A stretch of 64,000 nucleotides of DNA. It comes from Tissierellia bacterium. GTDB taxonomy: Bacteria; Bacillota; Clostridia; Tissierellales; Tepidimicrobiaceae. The stretch spans positions 1-64,000 of the forward strand of contig JAAYHX010000016.1 in assembly GCA_012735215.1 (NCBI GenBank). The letters are read 5' to 3'. The position numbers were made by a program, and so were the translations under genes. Below, piece by piece: positions 33,959 to 42,847 of this stretch (positions within the stretch are counted from its first letter, which is position 1; each line of letters starts with the position of its first letter). A model generated the notes under the pieces. It saw nothing but the letters and a program-made list of their open reading frames with translations. It did not search any database and had not been told where the DNA came from.

Positions 33959-34708
33959 ATGGATGATAAGAAAGTTTTAGCCACTGTAAATGGCAAGGAT
34001 ATTACTGAGCAAGAGGCACACGACTTTTTGAATAAGCTATCTCCACAAGTAGCTATTCAATTTAGAACTCCAGATGGATTAAAGAATCTAGTTAACGAGC
34101 TTATTAACCAGGAGCTTTTCTACTTGGAGGCTATTGAAGATCAATTGGATAAGGAAGAAGATTTCATCAATCGCCTTGAAAATATTAAGAAACAAGTACT
34201 GATACAATATACCGTTGAAAAGTTGTTTTCAGATATAGAAGTAAGGGATGATGAAATAAAGAATTATTATGCTGACCATGAAGAGGACTTTAAGACACCT
34301 GAAAAGGTAAGCGCAAGCCATATACTTGTGGACAGTGAAGATGAGGCAAAGGATATACTTGATCAGTTAAACAAGGGAATGCCCTTTGAAGAAGCAGCAA
34401 GAAAATATTCAAACTGTCCTTCAATAGAAAATGGAGGAAATTTAGGAGAATTCACAAGAGGTCAGATGGTAAAAGAATTTGAAGATGCTGTTTTCTCCAT
34501 GGATGAAAATCAGGTAAGTGAACCGGTTAAGACACAATTTGGATATCATATAATAAAGCTTATCAGCAGGAAAGAGCCTGGCCATACTCCATTAGCAGAT
34601 GTAGAGGATCAGATTAAAAGCCACTTAATATCCTTAAAGCAACGAGAAAAGTTTGCTGATAGGACTAATGAACTAAAAGGAAAATACGAAGTAAAGATGT
34701 ATTTATAA
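33959..34708 (+). CDS. Cytoplasmic parvulin-type peptidyl-prolyl isomerase
   Basis: The 249-aa protein has no signal or membrane segment (MDDKKVLATVNGKDITEQEA). An N-terminal SurA-like helical region (about 1-110) precedes a parvulin domain (VSASHILVDSEDEAKDIL, NGGNLGEFTRGQMV, QFGYHIIKLI). It is a paralogue of the membrane-anchored PPIase at 32.3 kb (similar spacing of motifs), but for cytoplasmic folding. ATG follows AAAGGAGA. A compact terminator overlaps its stop codon. Confidence 0.88.
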   Translation: MDDKKVLATVNGKDITEQEAHDFLNKLSPQVAIQFRTPDGLKNLVNELINQELFYLEAIEDQLDKEEDFINRLENIKKQVLIQYTVEKLFSDIEVRDDEIKNYYADHEEDFKTPEKVSASHILVDSEDEAKDILDQLNKGMPFEEAARKYSNCPSIENGGNLGEFTRGQMVKEFEDAVFSMDENQVSEPVKTQFGYHIIKLISRKEPGHTPLADVEDQIKSHLISLKQREKFADRTNELKGKYEVKMYL

Positions 34709-34732
34709 AAGCCCGAAAGGGCTTTTATTCTG
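34707..34732 (+). terminator. Hairpin terminator
   Basis: AAAAGCCC (34707-34714) and GGGCTTTT (34719-34726) with loop GAAA, then ATTCT. Confidence 0.8.
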
Positions 34733-34776
34733 TTTAAAATAATATGCTGACAATTTAGAATATACAAACGAAAATA

Positions 34777-34806
34777 TTGACAAAGGAAACTGCAATAAAT
34801 TATAAT
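34777..34806 (+). promoter_or_regulatory. Promoter of the first inositol transcript
   Basis: TTGACA (34777-34782), an 18-bp spacer and TATAAT (34801-34806). An AAACGTTT operator lies directly after the -10, near the expected start site. Confidence 0.85.
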
Positions 34807-34808
34807 AA

Positions 34809-34822
34809 AAAAAACGTTTGCA
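34809..34822. promoter_or_regulatory. LacI-type operator O1
   Basis: Minus strand GCAAACGTTTT; the symmetrical core AAACGTTT is at 34812-34819, just downstream of the -10 box. One of four such sites in the inositol locus. Confidence 0.75.
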
Positions 34823-34875
34823 AAACACTTTACACAGATAAGAAAATTAATTAGATAAATATAACTAAATTTTAA

Positions 34876-34889
34876 GGCAAACGTTTTAA
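34876..34889. promoter_or_regulatory. LacI-type operator O2
   Basis: GGCAAACGTTTTAA, core 34879-34886, 67 bp downstream of O1 and 45 bp before the iolG1 start. A looped or tandem repression site is likely. Confidence 0.75.
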
Positions 34890-34930
34890 CATCAGAAAGT
34901 GTTAATATAATAACAAAGGGGGGGATGCTT

Positions 34931-35950
34931 GTGGAAAAAATAAAGTTAGGAATCATAGGCCTTGGTAGGCTAGGTAGGAAACATGCTGAGAATATACACT
35001 ATAGAATTCCTAAGGCTGAATTAACTGGAATATGCAGTACAGTTGAAGAAGAGTTAGATACTATAAAGAATGAGATGAATCCAAAGTATGTGACTAAAGA
35101 TTATCAGGAGCTAATTGGAATTGAGGAGCTAGATGGAGTAGTTATTGCATCTAATTCAGCCCTTCACTGCGAAATGATATGTGAAGCTGCTAAAGCTGGA
35201 GTGAAAAATATATTTTGTGAAAAGCCTCTTGGAATGTCTCTTGAGGAAATTGACTTGATAAAAAACACATTAGAAGAGCACAAGGTTAACATCTTTCAAA
35301 TTGGTTTTAATCGTAGATTTGATAAATCCGTAATTGAGTTGAAGAAGAAAATAGATGAAGGATATATAGGCAAGCCCATTCTAATCAGAATGGTTAACAG
35401 AGACCCAAAAACCATGGAAGAATTCTTAGTAAAATTTAGTCCAACCAGTGGCGGTCTTGTATTTGATATGTTAATCCATGATTATGATTTAGCAAGATGG
35501 CTTATAGGAGCTGATGCAGAAACAGTATATGGCATGGGAGGAGTATTTGCTTTTGAAGGCTTAAAAGAAGTAGGAGATATAGATAACTGTATCATTACTA
35601 TGAGCTTTGACAATGGAGCAATGGGCTTTATGGAAACATCTAGAAACTCCACCTATGGCTATCATGTAGAAATAGAAGTATTTGGTACAGATGGTTGCTT
35701 AAGAATGGGATCCCTTCCCAATAAGGATAGAGTGATTTCCTTAAACAAGAATGGAGCAAATATTGAATGTGTAGAATGGTTTTATGATTTTTGGGAACCA
35801 ACCTTTGAAGCGGAATTAAGACATTTTGTGGACTGTATAGAGAATAACAAAAAACCAATAGCAGATCTTATGGATGGGTACAAAGCAGTTCAATGGGCCT
35901 TTGCTGCAAAGGAAGCAGTGGCTAACAGAACTGTAATCAAGCTTAAGTAG
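34931..35950 (+). CDS. iolG: Gfo/Idh/MocA-family inositol dehydrogenase (first copy)
   Basis: The 339-aa NAD-dependent oxidoreductase starts at GTG 34931, seven bases after GGGGGG; ATG 34925 is too close to that run. The N-terminal Rossmann motif KLGIIGLGRLGRKHAENI, the EKPLG dinucleotide/active-site motif (about residue 95) and the QIGFNRRFD segment with catalytic His/Asp further on (DMLIHDYDLARWL) match inositol or scyllo-inositol dehydrogenases. It heads the locus, immediately before the LacI regulator, under operators O1 and O2. A second IolG lies at 45.7 kb. Which copy handles myo-inositol is not decidable from sequence. Confidence 0.82.
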   Translation: MEKIKLGIIGLGRLGRKHAENIHYRIPKAELTGICSTVEEELDTIKNEMNPKYVTKDYQELIGIEELDGVVIASNSALHCEMICEAAKAGVKNIFCEKPLGMSLEEIDLIKNTLEEHKVNIFQIGFNRRFDKSVIELKKKIDEGYIGKPILIRMVNRDPKTMEEFLVKFSPTSGGLVFDMLIHDYDLARWLIGADAETVYGMGGVFAFEGLKEVGDIDNCIITMSFDNGAMGFMETSRNSTYGYHVEIEVFGTDGCLRMGSLPNKDRVISLNKNGANIECVEWFYDFWEPTFEAELRHFVDCIENNKKPIADLMDGYKAVQWAFAAKEAVANRTVIKLK

Positions 35951-35979
35951 TTTATTATATTAAATAAAAGAGGGATATA

Positions 35980-36975
35980 ATGAGTGTAACCATTAAGGAT
36001 ATTGCTAAGTCCTTAGGAGTATCATACTCTACAGTATCTAGAGCATTAAATAACAAGCCAGGAGTTAGCAAAAAAACCAGAGAGAGAATAATAGAACAGG
36101 CTAAGAAGATGGGATATCAACCTAATGATATGGCAAGGGGACTTGTAAAGAAAAGAACAAAGACAATTGGAGTTGTAATCCCTGACATTGCTAACTCATT
36201 TTTTGGAGAAGTTACTCAGGGCATAATAGATACTGCCAATGAAAATGGATACACCATCCTACTTTGTATTTCCAATTGGGATTTTGACATAGAAAAGAAA
36301 CACTTAAAGACCTTATTGGAGAAAAGAGTTGATGGTATAATCTTAAAGCCAGCTAAAGATGATGTAGATGAGAAGTACTTTTCCAAGATAAATGTTCCTT
36401 TCATCCTATTGGAAGGCTGGCAGGGGGACAAGTCCTGTAGCTATGTGAAGGTTGACAATGAAAAGGGAGGATACATGGCAACTAAGTATCTGATAGAAAG
36501 AGGTTATCAGAACATAGCTTATGCAGGGGGTAAAAAGGAAGCCCATAGTAACCTAGAAAGGGTGGAAGGATATATAAAAGCCTTAAAGGAACATGGCAGG
36601 AAGGTTGAAAGAGAGTTAATAAGGCATAATGACTTTACAGTTAGCGGGGGTTATAAATTAGCAGAGGAGTTACTAAACAGTCATAACAAAGTTGATGCCA
36701 TCTTTGCAGGAAATGACGTTATAGCTTTAGGTATACTGCATTATGCTGCCACTCATGGATACAAGGTGCCAGATCAACTAGGGGTAATTGGGTTTGACGA
36801 TATATTTTATGCTGAATTTCACCAAATTCAACTGACAACAATACGTCAACCAAAGTATCTGTTGGGGAAAAATACATTAGAATTGCTACTGCAGGAAATA
36901 AGGGATGATGAAGATAGAGTAAATAAGGCTATGATACTTGAACCTAAACTGATAGTGAGGAAGACTACTAGGTAA
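35980..36975 (+). CDS. LacI-family regulator, proposed repressor of the inositol locus
   Basis: The 331-aa protein has a LacI helix-turn-helix (VTIKDIAKSLGVSYSTVSRALNNKPGVSKKTRERI) and hinge helix, then a periplasmic-binding-like sensor with IGVVIPDIANSFFGEV, ERVDGIILKPA-like and ERVEGYIKALKEHG segments. It lies 29 bases after iolG1, between it and the transporter. Four palindromic AAACGTTT sites, typical of LacI/GalR proteins, lie at both promoters of the locus. The inducer is presumably an inositol or pathway intermediate. In Bacillus this role is played by a DeoR-type IolR, so the regulator type differs. Confidence 0.85.
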   Translation: MSVTIKDIAKSLGVSYSTVSRALNNKPGVSKKTRERIIEQAKKMGYQPNDMARGLVKKRTKTIGVVIPDIANSFFGEVTQGIIDTANENGYTILLCISNWDFDIEKKHLKTLLEKRVDGIILKPAKDDVDEKYFSKINVPFILLEGWQGDKSCSYVKVDNEKGGYMATKYLIERGYQNIAYAGGKKEAHSNLERVEGYIKALKEHGRKVERELIRHNDFTVSGGYKLAEELLNSHNKVDAIFAGNDVIALGILHYAATHGYKVPDQLGVIGFDDIFYAEFHQIQLTTIRQPKYLLGKNTLELLLQEIRDDEDRVNKAMILEPKLIVRKTTR

Positions 36976-37059
36976 TATAATCTATCCCCTTTAGTGAAGG
37001 GAAGATAGGAAATTGCAAGGCGAATTTTCTGATAATTTTCAAAATATAGATAGATTTTA

Positions 37060-37088
37060 TTGACAAACGTTTTCTTTAAAATTATAAT
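37060..37088 (+). promoter_or_regulatory. Promoter of the transporter-iol operon with operator O3
   Basis: A perfect TTGACA (37060-37065), a 17-bp spacer and TATAAT (37083-37088). Operator O3 (ACAAACGTTTTC, core 37065-37072) overlaps the -35 and spacer. The 410-base gap 36976-37386 also holds operator O4 and a weak AAAGCT/AGCTTT hairpin (37136-37169). Confidence 0.88.
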
Positions 37089-37301
37089 TTAAAATAATAC
37101 GACCTATCTTGGACATCATAAGTGTTTTCTGACATAAAGCTACTCAACTACTATGATCAAAGCAGCTTTTCTTCTTAATATGCAGCAAATTTCATGTGAT
37201 TTTCAAAAAAAGAAAGGAGGTAGTTATAAAGATAAAATTTTGGGAATATATATAAAAATAAAAACATTACAAAACTATTTAGTTATTTTTTTACTCAGGC
37301 A

Positions 37302-37315
37302 CACAAACGTTTGCA
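37302..37315. promoter_or_regulatory. LacI-type operator O4
   Basis: CACAAACGTTTGCA, core 37305-37312, about 240 bp downstream of O3 and 72 bp before the binding-protein gene. It is the most symmetrical of the four sites. Confidence 0.75.
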
Positions 37316-37386
37316 TTTTACAGAAAAGTCAGAAACATAACAAAGTCCCAACTGCTATGTAATCATTTAATAAAAGGGGGAAAATT

Positions 37387-38328
37387 ATGAAAAAATTATT
37401 AGTATTTCTATTGGTGGCTATGTTAGCTATTACTGGGTGTTCACAGGACAGCTCAACGGGAAGTGATGATGGAGAAATTACTATCGGATATGCTATTAAT
37501 AACATGAATGATACTTTCCAAACATACATTTTTGATGCAGCCAAAGCAAAAGCAGAAGAATATGGATATAAGATAGAAATTCAAGATTCACAGGAAGACG
37601 TTGTAAGACAGCAAGACCAAGTTAAGGCTATGATAGAACAAGGAGTAGACGCTCTAATAGTAGTACCTGTTGATACATCAGCTATGGAACCTATTACTAA
37701 TGCAGCTGTAGAAGCTGGAATTCCATTAGTATATGTTAACAGAAATCCATTTGGAGAAGGGGAAGTACCTGACGGAGTATACTATGTTGGTTCTCAAGAG
37801 ATCATCGCAGGTGAACTTCAAGCTGAATATCTAGTAGAAATAATGGGAGAAGAAGGCGGAGTAGCTATATTAATGGGAATATTGAGTAATGAAGGAGCAG
37901 TTAAGAGAACTGAAGGAAATGAGAACATTCTTAGCAAGTATCCAGGAATAGAAATACTAGCAAAGGAATCAGGAAACTGGCAAAAGGATCAAGGAATGAA
38001 CATAACTGAAAACTGGATTACAGCATATGGAGACAAATTAAAGGCAATTCTTTCCAACAATGATGAAATGGCAATAGGTGCCATAAATGCTCTAGAAGCT
38101 GCTGGTAGAGATGATGTAATTGTTATGGGCGTAGATGCTATACCAGATGCAGTTCAACTAGTATCTGAAGGCAAATTAGCAGCTACAGTACTTCAAGATG
38201 CTAATGGACAAGGCGAAGGAGCAGTAAATGTAGTTCATAAAGTTCTTCAAGGAGAAACACCAGAGAAGGTCACTTGGATAGAATTTAAATTAGTGACTAA
38301 GGACAATGTAGAAGAATACATGAAATAA
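37387..38328 (+). CDS. Sugar/inositol ABC transporter substrate-binding lipoprotein
   Basis: The 313-aa protein has a lipoprotein signal (MKKLLVFLLVAMLAITGC, lipid-attached Cys18) and a Ser/Asp-rich linker. A type-I (ribose-like) periplasmic binding domain follows: IGYAINNMNDTFQTYIFDAAKAKAEEYG, DALIVVPVDTSAM, ILSNNDEMAIGAINALEAAG and VIVMGVDAIPDAV. It captures the sugar or polyol outside the membrane for the ATPase and permease encoded next. Position inside the iol locus argues for inositol. A strong hairpin follows the gene. Confidence 0.88.
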   Translation: MKKLLVFLLVAMLAITGCSQDSSTGSDDGEITIGYAINNMNDTFQTYIFDAAKAKAEEYGYKIEIQDSQEDVVRQQDQVKAMIEQGVDALIVVPVDTSAMEPITNAAVEAGIPLVYVNRNPFGEGEVPDGVYYVGSQEIIAGELQAEYLVEIMGEEGGVAILMGILSNEGAVKRTEGNENILSKYPGIEILAKESGNWQKDQGMNITENWITAYGDKLKAILSNNDEMAIGAINALEAAGRDDVIVMGVDAIPDAVQLVSEGKLAATVLQDANGQGEGAVNVVHKVLQGETPEKVTWIEFKLVTKDNVEEYMK

Positions 38329-38352
38329 TTCCACTGTATCCATAATACCTTT

Positions 38353-38388
38353 CTACATGGGATAAGATGTACATCTTATCCTATGTAG
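38353..38388 (+). other. Intercistronic stem-loop between binding protein and ATPase genes
   Basis: Arms of 18 nt (CTACATGGGATAAGATGT, 38353-38370, and the facing arm 38371-38388) pair with one G-U and essentially no loop. There is no T-run, so it is more likely an mRNA-stabilising or attenuating element than a terminator. Confidence 0.75.
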
Positions 38389-38407
38389 ATTAAAGTGAGG
38401 GATGAAG

Positions 38408-39925
38408 ATGGCAGAGATAAATTATATATTAGAAATGAAGAATATTACAAAAGAATTTCCAGGGGTAAAGGCCCTTAAAGGAGTAACCCTGCAGATAAAA
38501 CCTGGAGAAGTACATGGTTTAGTTGGAGAAAATGGTGCAGGTAAATCTACACTGATGAAGTGTCTAAATGGGATATATCCACAAACTTCAGGTGATATAT
38601 ACTTTAATGGAAAGCTAGTTAAAAACTATAATACTAGAGATGCAATAAATATAGGTATTTCAATGATTCATCAAGAGCTTAGTCCCATAGAGCATAGATC
38701 TATAATGGAAAATATTTGGTTAGGTAGAGAGCCTCTTAAGGCTTTTGGGTTAGTTGACCATAAAAAGATGTTCAACCAAACTAAGGAACTCTTAGATAGA
38801 TTGGAATTAGATGTTGAACCAGATACCCATATGGTAGAATTGACTGTTGCAAAGATGCAGATGGTGGAAATAGCAAAAGCCATCTCCTACGATGCCAAGC
38901 TAATAATAATGGACGAGCCTACTTCTGCATTAACCAATAAAGAAGTTGAACAGCTATTCAAAATAATAAAGAGATTAAAAGAAGAAGGCAAAGCTATAAT
39001 ATACATTTCTCATAAACTTGAGGAGATATTTACAATCTGTGATAGAGTAACTGTTCTTCGTGATGGGGAGTATATAGGGACAAAAGATAAAAAAGATTTA
39101 GATGTACCTACCCTAATTAAGATGATGGTAGGAAGAGATATACAAGACATGTATCCTAAGGAGGCCTGTGATATTGGAGAGGTACTGATTGAGGTAGAAA
39201 ACCTATCCAGCCAACATGCCTTTCAAAATGTATCCTTTAATGTAAGAAAAGGAGAAATATTTGGTATTGCTGGACTTGTAGGATCAGGAAGAACTGAACT
39301 GGTAGAGACCTTATTTGGTTTAAGGAATAAGTCAGGTGGGCGAGTTACAATTCACGGCAAGGAAGTAGATATTAAAACCCCTGAGGATGCTATTAAAGCA
39401 AAGATGGGCTTGGTTACAGAAGATAGGCGACTGAACGGAATAATACCAGTTCTCTCTGTAGCAGATAACATGATCATTGCAAACCTTTCTAAGTATAGGA
39501 AATCCTTTGGATTATTTAACCATAGCAAAGCCGAAAGTGATGTAAATGAGTATGTAGAAAACATCCGTATAGTGACACCATCCATTGAACAAAAGATTAT
39601 GAACTTAAGTGGAGGTAATCAGCAAAAGGTTCTTATATCAAGATGGCTTTTGACAGAGCCTGAAATACTCATTATGGATGAACCCACAAGGGGAATTGAT
39701 GTTGGGGCAAAAGCCGAGATATATAAGCTGATGGGAGATATAGTTAAGCAAGGCAAATGTGTAATTATGGTATCTTCAGAGCTTCCAGAAGTAATGGGCA
39801 TGAGTGATAGGATAATGGTTATGCATGGAGGCAAGGTGTCTGCTATTCTGGACAACTCCAAGGATCTGACCCAAGAGGAAATCATATCATATGCAACTGG
39901 ACAAACAGTATTAGAACAGTCTTAA
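38408..39925 (+). CDS. Sugar ABC transporter ATP-binding protein (RbsA/MglA type)
   Basis: The 505-aa protein has two ABC domains. The start is ATG 38408 (ATG 38402 is an in-frame alternative, too near GTGAGGG). The first domain has GLVGENGAGKSTLMK and the second GIAGLVGSGRTELVE. LSGGNQQKV is the signature of the second domain, with Walker B IMDEPTSAL and IMDEPTRGIDVG. This double-domain form belongs to the ribose/galactose/inositol carbohydrate uptake transporter-2 family. It powers the permease encoded next. Confidence 0.92.
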   Translation: MAEINYILEMKNITKEFPGVKALKGVTLQIKPGEVHGLVGENGAGKSTLMKCLNGIYPQTSGDIYFNGKLVKNYNTRDAINIGISMIHQELSPIEHRSIMENIWLGREPLKAFGLVDHKKMFNQTKELLDRLELDVEPDTHMVELTVAKMQMVEIAKAISYDAKLIIMDEPTSALTNKEVEQLFKIIKRLKEEGKAIIYISHKLEEIFTICDRVTVLRDGEYIGTKDKKDLDVPTLIKMMVGRDIQDMYPKEACDIGEVLIEVENLSSQHAFQNVSFNVRKGEIFGIAGLVGSGRTELVETLFGLRNKSGGRVTIHGKEVDIKTPEDAIKAKMGLVTEDRRLNGIIPVLSVADNMIIANLSKYRKSFGLFNHSKAESDVNEYVENIRIVTPSIEQKIMNLSGGNQQKVLISRWLLTEPEILIMDEPTRGIDVGAKAEIYKLMGDIVKQGKCVIMVSSELPEVMGMSDRIMVMHGGKVSAILDNSKDLTQEEIISYATGQTVLEQS

Positions 39926-39944
39926 AGTAAGGAGTTGGTTAAAA

Positions 39945-40961
39945 ATGAGTGAAAAGACAAAGGTGTTAACTGAAAAAGCAAATTTAGCTAAAGATTCAAA
40001 GTTAAGGAAACTCATAAGAAAGTACAACATAGCTATTGTTTTAATCTTCATGGTAATAATCATGTCTATATTAAGGCCTAATTTCCTTTCTCCTTCAAAT
40101 CTATTTAACGTATTAACTCAAAGTTCAATATATGGAATCATGTCTCTAGGTCTTACCCTAATAATCATATCTAAAGGAATAGACCTGTCTGCTGGTTCCC
40201 TAGTAGCTCTTTCAGGAATAGTTGCTGCTAGTTTAGGCCAATCAGCTACTGCTGCCACAAAATATTTCCCGAATTTAGGAGAGTTGCCAGTAATAGTTCC
40301 CATACTTGCAGCTTTATTAGTAGGTGGTATTTTAGGCCTTATAAATGGTAGTGTTATCGCTTACACTGCAATTCCTCCCTTTATAGCAACCTTGGGAATG
40401 ACTACAATAGCAAGAGGTTTTACTCTAATGTATACCGAAGGGAAACCGGTCAGCACCCTAACAAGTGACTTCATGGCAATAGGGGGAAAGATTGGAGTAC
40501 TGCCAGTTCCTGTACTAATATATGGAATTATGGCATTAATTACTTGGATTTTACTAAATCATACTCGCTTTGGAAAGAACGTATATGCAATAGGTGGAAA
40601 TGTGCATGCAGCTGAAGTTTCTGGAGTGAACATAAAGAAAAATCTAGTGAGAATATATGCCTACGCAGGAATTATGTATGGGGTGGCAGCATTGGTATTT
40701 GCAGGCCGTGTAGGAAGTGTTCACCCTGGAGCTGCAACAGGTTATGAGTTGACAGCAATAGCAGCTACCACAATTGGAGGTACCAGCCATGCGGGAGGTA
40801 TTGGTACTGTAGGTGGAGCTATAATTGGTGCTTTAATACTTGGAGTTCTTAGAAATGGATTGACCTTATTAGGGGTTCATGCTTATTGGCAACAGGTTGT
40901 TGAAGGGGTAATTATAATTGTAGCTGTTGTTCTAGACATGAGGAAGAACAGGAAGAAATAA
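39945..40961 (+). CDS. Sugar ABC transporter permease (RbsC type)
   Basis: The 338-aa membrane protein has about ten helices. Conserved RbsC-family segments are GLTLIIISKGIDLSAGSLVALSGIVAA, IPPFIATLGMTTIARG, YAIGGNVHAAEVSGVNIKKNLVRIYAYAG and AIAATTIGGTSHAGGIGTVGGAIIGALILGVLRNGL. It forms the pore of the CUT2 importer with the preceding genes. It starts 19 bases after the ATPase with AAGGAG, and iolC follows after 24 bases, so uptake and catabolism are one operon. Confidence 0.92.
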   Translation: MSEKTKVLTEKANLAKDSKLRKLIRKYNIAIVLIFMVIIMSILRPNFLSPSNLFNVLTQSSIYGIMSLGLTLIIISKGIDLSAGSLVALSGIVAASLGQSATAATKYFPNLGELPVIVPILAALLVGGILGLINGSVIAYTAIPPFIATLGMTTIARGFTLMYTEGKPVSTLTSDFMAIGGKIGVLPVPVLIYGIMALITWILLNHTRFGKNVYAIGGNVHAAEVSGVNIKKNLVRIYAYAGIMYGVAALVFAGRVGSVHPGAATGYELTAIAATTIGGTSHAGGIGTVGGAIIGALILGVLRNGLTLLGVHAYWQQVVEGVIIIVAVVLDMRKNRKK

Positions 40962-40985
40962 CTTTATTTTACTGAGGTGATAAAT

Positions 40986-41978
40986 ATGAACAGTTTAAGA
41001 TTTGACCCGAATAAGGAAATGGACTTTGTAGCTATAGGACGAGCTGCCGTTGACTTAAACCCTAATGAGATAAACAGACCCATGGAGGAGTCCTTAACCT
41101 TTACTAAGTATGTAGGAGGTTCTCCAGCTAATATAACTGTAGCCTTATCAGTACTTGGGATGAAAACAGGGTTTATAGGTAGGGTAGCCAATGATCCTTT
41201 AGGAAGATATGTTGAACAGTATCTAAGGAGTAAAAATATTGATACTTCTCAAATTGTATTTGATGACTCAGGAGCTAAAACTGGCTTGGCTTTCTTGGAA
41301 ATCAAGTCTCCTAGTGAAAGCAGCATAACCATGTATAGAGACAATGTAGCAGATTTAAAACTAGAAGTTGATGATATTGATGAAGAATATATTAAGAATT
41401 CAAAGACACTATTAATATCGGGAACAGCCTTGGCTTCTAGTCCATCAAGAGAAGCAGTATTTGCTGCTTTAGAATATGCTAGAAAGCACAACACTGTGGT
41501 TTTCTTTGATTTAGACTATAGACCTTATACATGGAAGTCTGAAAAGGAAACTTCTGTGTATTATAACCTAGCTGCCGAAAAGTGTGATGTGATTATTGGC
41601 ACAAGAGAAGAATTTGATATGATGGAGGTCCTTACTGCAAAAGGCAATAAGGATGATTATGTTACTGCTAAAAGATGGTTTGACTATAATGCAAAAATAG
41701 TAGTAATCAAACATGGAAAAGAAGGCTCCATTGCATATACAAAAGAGGGAGAGGCAATCAAGGGAGCGGTATTCCCTGTTACTCCACTTAAATCCTTTGG
41801 AGCAGGAGACTCTTATGCAGGAGCATTTATATATGGACTCATGAATGGTTTAAGCATTGCTGAATCCATGAAATTGGGAGCAGCTTCAGCTGCAATAGTT
41901 GTATCCAGCCACAGCTGTTCAGATGCAATGCCTACTTTAAGAGAAATTAAAGAGTTTATTGAAAACTATAATAGATAA
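40986..41978 (+). CDS. iolC: 5-dehydro-2-deoxygluconokinase IolC
   Basis: The 330-aa PfkB-family kinase starts at ATG 40986 six bases after GAGGTG; GTG 40977 is part of that site. The opening FVAIGRAAVDLNPNEI and FTKYVGGSPANITVALSVLG are characteristic of IolC, and the catalytic FGAGDSYAGAFIYGL is present. It phosphorylates 2-deoxy-5-keto-gluconate to the 6-phosphate, the substrate of IolJ encoded 14 bases later. Single-domain form, unlike the IolC-aldolase fusion of some proteobacteria. Confidence 0.92.
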   Translation: MNSLRFDPNKEMDFVAIGRAAVDLNPNEINRPMEESLTFTKYVGGSPANITVALSVLGMKTGFIGRVANDPLGRYVEQYLRSKNIDTSQIVFDDSGAKTGLAFLEIKSPSESSITMYRDNVADLKLEVDDIDEEYIKNSKTLLISGTALASSPSREAVFAALEYARKHNTVVFFDLDYRPYTWKSEKETSVYYNLAAEKCDVIIGTREEFDMMEVLTAKGNKDDYVTAKRWFDYNAKIVVIKHGKEGSIAYTKEGEAIKGAVFPVTPLKSFGAGDSYAGAFIYGLMNGLSIAESMKLGAASAAIVVSSHSCSDAMPTLREIKEFIENYNR

Positions 41979-41992
41979 TTTGAGGTGTTAAC

Positions 41993-42823
41993 ATGTTAGT
42001 CAATATGAATGGGATACTAAAGGATGCTGTGGAAAACAATAGAATAGTTGCTGCATTCAACGTATTTGGATATGAGGATGCAAAGGCAGTTATAGATGCT
42101 GCAACCGAATGCAATGCACCGGTAATACTGATGACTAACAGAGATGCAGTTGAATATATGGATGTAAGATACTTTGGAAGACTATTTAGTGAAATGGCAA
42201 GAGATGCAGAAGTACCAGTGTGTATTCATCTAGATCATGCCAAGGACTTTGATATAATTGTCAAAGCTATAATGGCAGGCTATACTTCAGTAATGTATGA
42301 TGGCTCACAGCTTCCCATAGAGGAGAATATCAAGAATACAAAGGAAGTTGTAAAGATAGCTAAACCCTTAGGAGTTTCAGTAGAGGCTGAAATTGGTTCT
42401 GTAGCTTATAGCGATAAAAACATGAATATCAAAAGCATTTATACGGAACCAGAAGAAGCTGAATACTTTGCAAAAGAAACAAGGGTAGATGCTTTGGCAG
42501 TAGCCATTGGCACCCTACACCGAATGCAAAAACAGGAAGCAAACATCCAGTATGATAGGTTGGAAAAAATAATTAAGCTAATTGATATGCCAATAGTAAT
42601 ACATGGTTCTACTGGTGTTAAGGACGAAGATCTGATTAGACTTCGCAACTACAAGGTTGGTAAGGTAAATATAGGTACTGCCTTGAGAATGGCCTTTTTT
42701 GAGGCGTTGAAACAAGAAATGGAATTTAATCCAGAGGTTTTTGATAGGACAAAACTATTCAAGAAACCAATGGAAGAAGTTAAAAAGGTGTCTATTAAAA
42801 AGATGGAACTGTTAGGTTGGTAA
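41993..42823 (+). CDS. iolJ: Class II aldolase IolJ (6-phospho-5-dehydro-2-deoxy-D-gluconate aldolase)
   Basis: The 276-aa protein belongs to the class II fructose-bisphosphate aldolase family: VAAFNVFGYEDAKAVIDAA, CIHLDHAKDF with zinc His, and SVEAEIGSV. AIGTLH and IVIHGSTGVKDEDLIRLRNYKVGKVNIGTALR supply the zinc and phosphate site. Its place between iolC and iolD assigns it to the pathway aldolase that yields DHAP and malonate semialdehyde, not glycolysis. Start ATG 41993 follows GAGGTG. Confidence 0.9.
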   Translation: MLVNMNGILKDAVENNRIVAAFNVFGYEDAKAVIDAATECNAPVILMTNRDAVEYMDVRYFGRLFSEMARDAEVPVCIHLDHAKDFDIIVKAIMAGYTSVMYDGSQLPIEENIKNTKEVVKIAKPLGVSVEAEIGSVAYSDKNMNIKSIYTEPEEAEYFAKETRVDALAVAIGTLHRMQKQEANIQYDRLEKIIKLIDMPIVIHGSTGVKDEDLIRLRNYKVGKVNIGTALRMAFFEALKQEMEFNPEVFDRTKLFKKPMEEVKKVSIKKMELLGW

Positions 42824-42847
42824 GTTTCATGTAAATGGAGGGATTCT

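Noticed and set aside
37153-37362. Open frame of 69 codons between the LacI gene and the binding protein gene
   Set aside because: It spans operator O4 and has no ribosome site at its start; low-complexity content. The AAAGGAGG at 37214 has no start codon at a usable distance.
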